Below are positions 33,206 through 37,262 of a DNA stretch of 37,262 nt, piece by piece. Positions within the stretch are counted from its first letter, which is position 1. Each line of letters starts with the position of its first letter. The notes under the pieces were generated by a model. That model made no database searches and had not been told where the DNA came from. It saw only the letters and a list, made by a program, of their open reading frames with translations. Made by a program: the position numbers and the translations under genes. The DNA is from Candidatus Binataceae bacterium. Lineage in GTDB: Bacteria > Desulfobacterota > Binatia > Binatales > Binataceae. The DNA lies in the NCBI GenBank assembly GCA_030038355.1, contig JASHPB010000271.1, forward strand, positions 1 through 37,262. The letters are read 5' to 3'.

Positions 33206-34264
33206 TCAGCTGAATCTGGGCATCACACGCTCGGCAAAGAGCCGCATCGATTCCATCAGCTTGTCGTGGCCGCTGAGTCCGCCGGTCTCGAACCAGCACA
33301 CCAGACGATCGAAGCCGAAGCGCCCGCGAAGTTCCGCGATCCGATCTGCGATTCGCTCGGGTTCGCCGAACGCGCCGAGCATCGACTCGGTGTTGTCATA
33401 GTCGAAGTTCTTGAGGCGCGCACGCACCTTATCGAATTCCTCGAGATGAAACGGCAGGTTCGATTGCGGTTCGATAATCTCGAGTACCGAGTTGAAATAG
33501 TTGCGCAGGCTTGGTTCGACGGTGGCGCGCACGCTCGCGCGATCGCGTCCGGCGAACACGATCGCGAGTCCCGCGAGCCAATCGTGCGGACGCTCATGGC
33601 CGCCCTTCTTCAACGCCTCGTCGTAAATCTTTAGCCGCTCGCCGAGAACCGGGAACGGATTCACCGGCCCGCCCGCGAAAATCGGGTAGCCATGCTCCCC
33701 CGCATAAACGAACGTGTCGGGACTGTTGGCCGCGAGACGAATCGGTGGACACGGCTGCTGCAGCGGCTTTGGAATCACGTTGATTCCGTCGGCGCGGAAG
33801 TGCGTGCCGCTGAAATGCATCGGCGACTCGGTCCACGCCGCCTTCACGAACTCGAGACCCTCGGCGAACAGCTTGCGGCTCTCGACCAAGTCGACGCCGT
33901 AGCCGCGATAGTTGAGATTGAACGCACCGCGCCCCGCGCCGAACTCGACCCGCCCGCCTGAGAGCACGTCGAGCATCGCCGCCTCTTCGGCAAGGCGCAT
34001 CGGATGATGCAGCGGCACGAGATTCACGGCGAGCCCGAGCCTAAGTTTCTTCGTCCGCTCAGCGATCGCGGCGAGGATCATCATCGGCGCCGGCAGCGCA
34101 GAGAAGTGCGGTGCGAAATGAACCTCGGCGAGCCACACCGTGTCGAAGCCGAGCGAATCGGCGAGGGCGGCTTCCGCGATCAACTCGCGATAACGCGTGG
34201 CACTGTTCTGCGAGTCTGCCTGTGGCAGTTGGTAGAAGATGTCAAACTTCATCGGCGTAGCCAT
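33206..34264 (-). CDS. LLM-class flavin-dependent oxidoreductase
   Basis: 352 residues if ATG at 34264 is used; a second ATG at 34252 begins at MKFDIFYQLPQ and is equally plausible, while the longer open frame to 34450 lies inside the upstream gene. It is a luciferase-like TIM barrel: DTVWLAEVHFAPHFSALPAP, the conserved RVEFGAGRGAFNLNYRGYG, and PPIRLAANSPDTFVYAGEHG. These enzymes use FMNH2 or F420H2 for monooxygenation or hydride transfer. Which cofactor is used cannot be settled here. It is 15 bases after the acyl-CoA dehydrogenase gene within the operon. Confidence 0.87.
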   Translation of the reverse strand: MATPMKFDIFYQLPQADSQNSATRYRELIAEAALADSLGFDTVWLAEVHFAPHFSALPAPMMILAAIAERTKKLRLGLAVNLVPLHHPMRLAEEAAMLDVLSGGRVEFGAGRGAFNLNYRGYGVDLVESRKLFAEGLEFVKAAWTESPMHFSGTHFRADGINVIPKPLQQPCPPIRLAANSPDTFVYAGEHGYPIFAGGPVNPFPVLGERLKIYDEALKKGGHERPHDWLAGLAIVFAGRDRASVRATVEPSLRNYFNSVLEIIEPQSNLPFHLEEFDKVRARLKNFDYDNTESMLGAFGEPERIADRIAELRGRFGFDRLVCWFETGGLSGHDKLMESMRLFAERVMPRFS

Positions 34265-34278
34265 CGCCCAGCCCTGCC

Positions 34279-35382
34279 TCAGTACCCGCCGAGCGCGGCG
34301 ACGCGCTCGCGATGGAAGGCGGGCGAGCCGAAATACGATTCGTTGAAGCGCGCGCGCTTGAACCAGATATGCATGTCGTGCTCCCAGGTAAAGCCGATTC
34401 CGCCATGCATCAACACCGCGCGATCGCTGCCGCGCGCGTAAATATCGCACAGGCGCGCCTTGGCCATCGCGATGTAGCGCGATGCATCGGGGAGGCCGGC
34501 GTCGAAGGCATACGCCGCGTACCAGAGCAGCGATCGCGCCGGCTCGAGCTCGCTCACGATTTCGGCAGCGGCGTGCTTCAGCGCCTGGAAAGATCCGATC
34601 GGCTTGCCGAATTGCTCGCGGACCTTCGAGTATTCGACCGCCATCTCGAGCGCGCGCTCCATGCCGCCGAGCGAGTCAGCAGCGATAGCGAGCGCGCCGA
34701 TATCGACGAGCTTCGCATAGAGGCCCTCGCCGGGTAACCGTACGGCGCTCGCACCTTCGAGTTCGACGGACGCGATGCGGCGCGTGAGGTCGAGATTTTT
34801 GCGCGGCTTGATCGTAACGCCAGGAGCATTTTTCTCGACAACGCCCAGCCAAAGCTCAGGTGACGACAAATCTCTTGCCACGACGACGATAAAGTCGGCG
34901 ATTTCGGCATACGGAACGTTTGACTTGACGCCGTTGATGCGGAGCGCTTCGCCGTTTTTCGTCGCGATTGTCGTCAAGTCACGCGGATCGATACTCCCCG
35001 TCCGATCATTGATTGCGACCGTGCCGATCGCTTTGCCTTCCGCGATCGCTTTCAACCACTTGCCCGTCGGTTCGCTCGAGCGCACGAGCTTGAGCGCTCC
35101 CGTCGCGATCGCCGAGGAAAAAAGAAATGGCCCGGGCATCGCGGCGTACCCACCCTCCTCGAGCAGCATCGCCATTTCGAGCATGCCGAGGCCGGCGCCG
35201 CCGAACTGCTCCGGCACGATGAGCCCGTTCCATCCGAGCTTCGCGACCTGCTCGTAAAGCGCGCGCGGATATCCGTCGCTCGCCATCACCTTGCGCACTT
35301 CGGTCGTCGGGCATTCGTGGGTGAGGAGCGCGCGAGCGCTGTCTTTGAGCTGCTGTTGTTCTTCGCTAAGTCCGAAATCCAT
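34279..35382 (-). CDS. Acyl-CoA dehydrogenase, divergent subunit of a probable heteromeric pair
   Basis: 367 residues. Acyl-CoA dehydrogenase fold: MDFGLSEEQQQLKDSARALL at the start, PEQFGGAGLGMLEMAMLLEE, and FGKPIGSFQALKHAAAEIVS plus MHGGIGFTWEHDMHIWFKRA at the C-terminus. The middle domain lacks the usual S/TEP flavin motif (AIGTVAINDRTGSID instead), and the C-terminal YEGT catalytic sequence is absent. This is the pattern of the partner subunit in heterotetrameric acyl-CoA dehydrogenases such as FadE28/FadE29 or ChsE pairs. It lies 24 bases after the second acyl-CoA dehydrogenase gene. Confidence 0.88.
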   Translation of the reverse strand: MDFGLSEEQQQLKDSARALLTHECPTTEVRKVMASDGYPRALYEQVAKLGWNGLIVPEQFGGAGLGMLEMAMLLEEGGYAAMPGPFLFSSAIATGALKLVRSSEPTGKWLKAIAEGKAIGTVAINDRTGSIDPRDLTTIATKNGEALRINGVKSNVPYAEIADFIVVVARDLSSPELWLGVVEKNAPGVTIKPRKNLDLTRRIASVELEGASAVRLPGEGLYAKLVDIGALAIAADSLGGMERALEMAVEYSKVREQFGKPIGSFQALKHAAAEIVSELEPARSLLWYAAYAFDAGLPDASRYIAMAKARLCDIYARGSDRAVLMHGGIGFTWEHDMHIWFKRARFNESYFGSPAFHRERVAALGGY

Positions 35383-35406
35383 GACTTGTACCGATTACGA
35401 AATCCG

Positions 35407-36594
35407 TCAGCGCGACTTCGGCATCTTGAGCCCGCGCTCGGCGATGATGTTCTTTTGGATGTGCGAGGTGCCGCCGCCGATCACGAGGCCGAGCGAGAAC
35501 ATCCACTCGTACGGCCAGTAGCCCCTGTCGAGCGCCTTCTCGTCTTCGCGCGCGAGCATTGAGTCGTCGCCCATCGCTTCCATCGCCGCGGTCGCGAGGT
35601 CGTGATTCAGCTCGGTACCGACGAGCTTGTTGACCATCGACTCAATTCCGGGATGCTTGCCGCGAATCTGGTCGGTCAACTGGCGGAGCGCATGCAAGCG
35701 CATCGCCTGCACCTTGATTTCGAGCTCGACGAGGCGCTGGCGGAACACCGGATCCTTGGTGAGCGGCTGGCCGCCGCGCTCGATCGTCTTGGCAAGCGCG
35801 AGCAGCCGATGGAAGCGCTGCTCGCTGCCGCTTGCCGAGCCGAGCATGTTGCGCTCGTGGAAGAGCGTGGCGTTGGCGACGATCCATCCTTCGTTCAGCT
35901 TCGCCACCAGGTTCTTGCGCGGCACATGGACGTTGTCGAAGAAGACTTCGTTGAAGCCGCGATCGCCGGTCATCTGCACCAGAGGACGCACTGTGATGCC
36001 GGGCGTGTGCATAGCGATCAGAATGTATGAGATTCCACGATGCTTCGGTGCCTCGGGATCGGTGCGCACGAGGCAGAACATCATGTCGGCGTGCTGTGCA
36101 CCCGAGGTCCACACCTTCTGCCCGTTGACGATAAACTCGTCGCCGACAATTTCGGCTCGCGTCTTGAGCGATGCGAGGTCCGAGCCCGAGCCGGGCTCCG
36201 AATAGCCCTGACACCAGATTTCCTCGGCGGTGAGGATCTTCGGCAGGTAGCGTTTCTTCTGCTCTTCGGTCCCCCACGAAATCAGCGTCGGCCCGAGCAT
36301 GCCGAGGCCCGACCCGCCGATCAGATACGGCGCGCGAGCCCGCACCATCTCATCGTTGACGATCGACTGTCTGACGGGATCCATCGCCTGGCCGCCGTAT
36401 TCCTTTGGCCATGCCAGCGCGACATAACCCGCCTCGTTGAGTTTGCGCTGCCAGGCTTTGGCGCGTCCGAGCCATTCCTTGTCCTCGCGGCCTTCGCGCG
36501 TGTCGCTAAGGCCGCTTCGTGGGACGTTTTCTTCGAGGAATGCGCGGACTTTCTGCCGAAACGCTTCTTCTTCAGAGGTGAAATTAAGATCCAT
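35407..36594 (-). CDS. Acyl-CoA dehydrogenase (FadE28/FadE29-type)
   Basis: 395 residues from ATG at 36594 (AGGAG 7 bases upstream). It has WCQGYSEPGSGSDLASLKTR with the flavin-binding SEP motif, FIVNGQKVWTSGAQHADMMF, and a C-terminus IGGGTSHIQKNIIAERGLKM, where IxGGTSxIQ replaces the YEGT of mitochondrial-type enzymes. This matches acyl-CoA dehydrogenases that work in heteromeric pairs on bulky or branched side chains such as sterol side chains. First gene of the operon 36594-31032. The FAD-binding motifs are complete here and degenerate in its partner. Confidence 0.9.
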   Translation of the reverse strand: MDLNFTSEEEAFRQKVRAFLEENVPRSGLSDTREGREDKEWLGRAKAWQRKLNEAGYVALAWPKEYGGQAMDPVRQSIVNDEMVRARAPYLIGGSGLGMLGPTLISWGTEEQKKRYLPKILTAEEIWCQGYSEPGSGSDLASLKTRAEIVGDEFIVNGQKVWTSGAQHADMMFCLVRTDPEAPKHRGISYILIAMHTPGITVRPLVQMTGDRGFNEVFFDNVHVPRKNLVAKLNEGWIVANATLFHERNMLGSASGSEQRFHRLLALAKTIERGGQPLTKDPVFRQRLVELEIKVQAMRLHALRQLTDQIRGKHPGIESMVNKLVGTELNHDLATAAMEAMGDDSMLAREDEKALDRGYWPYEWMFSLGLVIGGGTSHIQKNIIAERGLKMPKSR

Positions 36595-36718
36595 GGCGGA
36601 ACTCCTGCAGTCGGACAAAAGGTACTGCGGCTTGCTCGCAGCATAGTCAAAAGCGGTCCGCACCGAAAAGCGATCAGCCGCTCGACACGTAGGCGAGGGT
36701 GTGCCGACGCTGCCGCGA

Positions 36719-36748
36719 TTGACAGCGAAAACGGGGGGCGGTTATCGT
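36719..36748 (+). promoter_or_regulatory. Candidate sigma-70-type promoter for the ferredoxin gene
   Basis: TTGACA at 36719-36724 is a perfect -35 box; TATCGT at 36743-36748 follows with an 18-base spacer and matches the -10 consensus at four of six positions. It lies 66 bases before the ferredoxin ATG in the 220-base divergent gap. Confidence 0.4.
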
Positions 36749-36814
36749 CATGTTAGTTGCCCTAATTCAGGCGGGCATCTGAGTTTAATTGCTCTCGAAA
36801 GGCCGGAGCGGCGG

Positions 36815-37262
36815 ATGGCGACGATCATCACCAGTGAATGTATCAACTGCGGTGCATGCGAGCCCGAGTGCCCCAACACCGCAATCTATGCCGGCGGCGT
36901 GCCGTGGGAACTTAACGGCGCAAGCAGCCCGGCGATAGCCCAGGAAATCTTCTATATCGTTCCGTCCAAGTGTACCGAATGCGTCGGCTTCCACGATCAT
37001 GAAGCGTGCGCCGCGGTATGCCCCGTCGATTGCTGCATACCCGATCCCAACAACGCCGAGACCGAGGCGGTGCTGCTGCAGCGCTGCCGCGAGCTGCATC
37101 CCGATGAGACCTTCCCCGACGACGCGCCGTCGCGCTTCAGGAAGGAGGGCGGCGCTCCGGCAGCCGCGCCTGCCGCCGATGGCGCCGCGGCCAACGGCGC
37201 CGCCGCGGCGGCGCCCAAGCCCGCTCCTGCTCCGGCCGCCACCACACCTAAGCCCGCTCCTG
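36815..37262 (+). CDS. Dicluster 4Fe-4S ferredoxin (YfhL/FdxA-like) with Ala/Pro-rich extension, 3'-truncated
   Basis: The frame runs off the window end; 149 residues are present. ATG at 36815 has GGAG 7 bases upstream. The first cluster motif is C9-x2-C12-x2-C15-x3-C19 in CINCGACEPECP. The second is CTECVGFHDHEACAAVCP, with the seven-residue insertion typical of YfhL-type bacterial ferredoxins. Between them an insert of about 16 residues (WELNGASSPAIAQEIFY) is not usual. After residue about 110 the chain becomes Ala/Pro-rich (AAPAADGAAANGAAAAAPKP), a linker-like tail that may lead to another domain outside the window. It is a low-potential electron carrier; its partner is unknown. Confidence 0.88.
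   Translation, partial: MATIITSECINCGACEPECPNTAIYAGGVPWELNGASSPAIAQEIFYIVPSKCTECVGFHDHEACAAVCPVDCCIPDPNNAETEAVLLQRCRELHPDETFPDDAPSRFRKEGGAPAAAPAADGAAANGAAAAAPKPAPAPAATTPKPAP

Overview
The window is GC-rich, gene-dense bacterial chromosome with tight gene spacing, many overlapping start/stop codons and frequent GTG or TTG starts. No tRNA, rRNA, CRISPR array, transposase or phage gene was recognised. The gene mix is a methylamine/aromatic-amine dehydrogenase cluster, glycolate oxidase, a wax-ester-synthase family acyltransferase, paired acyl-CoA dehydrogenases, DUF1329 and c-type cytochromes. It suggests an aerobic, Gram-negative, metabolically versatile soil- or sediment-type bacterium. Uncultured methylotroph-like lineages such as Candidatus Binatota would fit, but that placement is an inference from gene content only.

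Layout. 1-4523: glutamate synthase gltB (5' end outside the window) and gltD. 4569-5784: a glutathione S-transferase facing a DsbA/kappa-GST type isomerase, which closes a minus-strand glycolate oxidase operon glcD-glcE-glcF (5781-9850). A TTG-started alanine-glyoxylate aminotransferase (9920-11104) diverges from glcD, so the pair forms a glycolate to glyoxylate to glycine module. 11299-12714: a secreted DUF1329 protein followed by a strong hairpin terminator, then the remains of a small His/Gln/Ser-rich protein gene (12874-13160). 13312-17777: a GNAT acetyltransferase, a WS/DGAT acyltransferase, DNA-3-methyladenine glycosylase I and a GT39-type membrane glycosyltransferase. 17787-20178: an N-acetylglutamate-synthase-like protein, an Rrf2 regulator with three cysteines, and riboflavin synthase. 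20275-23110 (plus strand): a GNAT protein, a HAD hydrolase and an alkylsulfatase-like metallo-beta-lactamase protein.

The most notable region is 23129-26928 on the minus strand: mauB-mauE-mauD-mauA followed by two paralogous monohaem cytochromes c, with every adjacent pair overlapping. It encodes a periplasmic quinoprotein amine dehydrogenase with the tryptophan tryptophylquinone (TTQ) cofactor, its two dedicated maturation proteins, and probable electron acceptors. The usual mauF, mauC (amicyanin) and mauG (TTQ maturase) are not in the window. One cytochrome has lost the loop that carries the axial methionine in its twin. A class III aminotransferase lies directly upstream on the same strand.

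28395-31037 holds a stand-alone response regulator and a divergent ClC channel with CBS domains and an altered selectivity motif. 31032-36594 is a six-gene minus-strand catabolic operon: two acyl-CoA dehydrogenases, an LLM flavoprotein, an acetoacetate decarboxylase-like enzyme, a MaoC-type hydratase and an SDR. Its substrate cannot be read from the sequence. The window ends in a partial dicluster ferredoxin gene with an Ala/Pro-rich extension.
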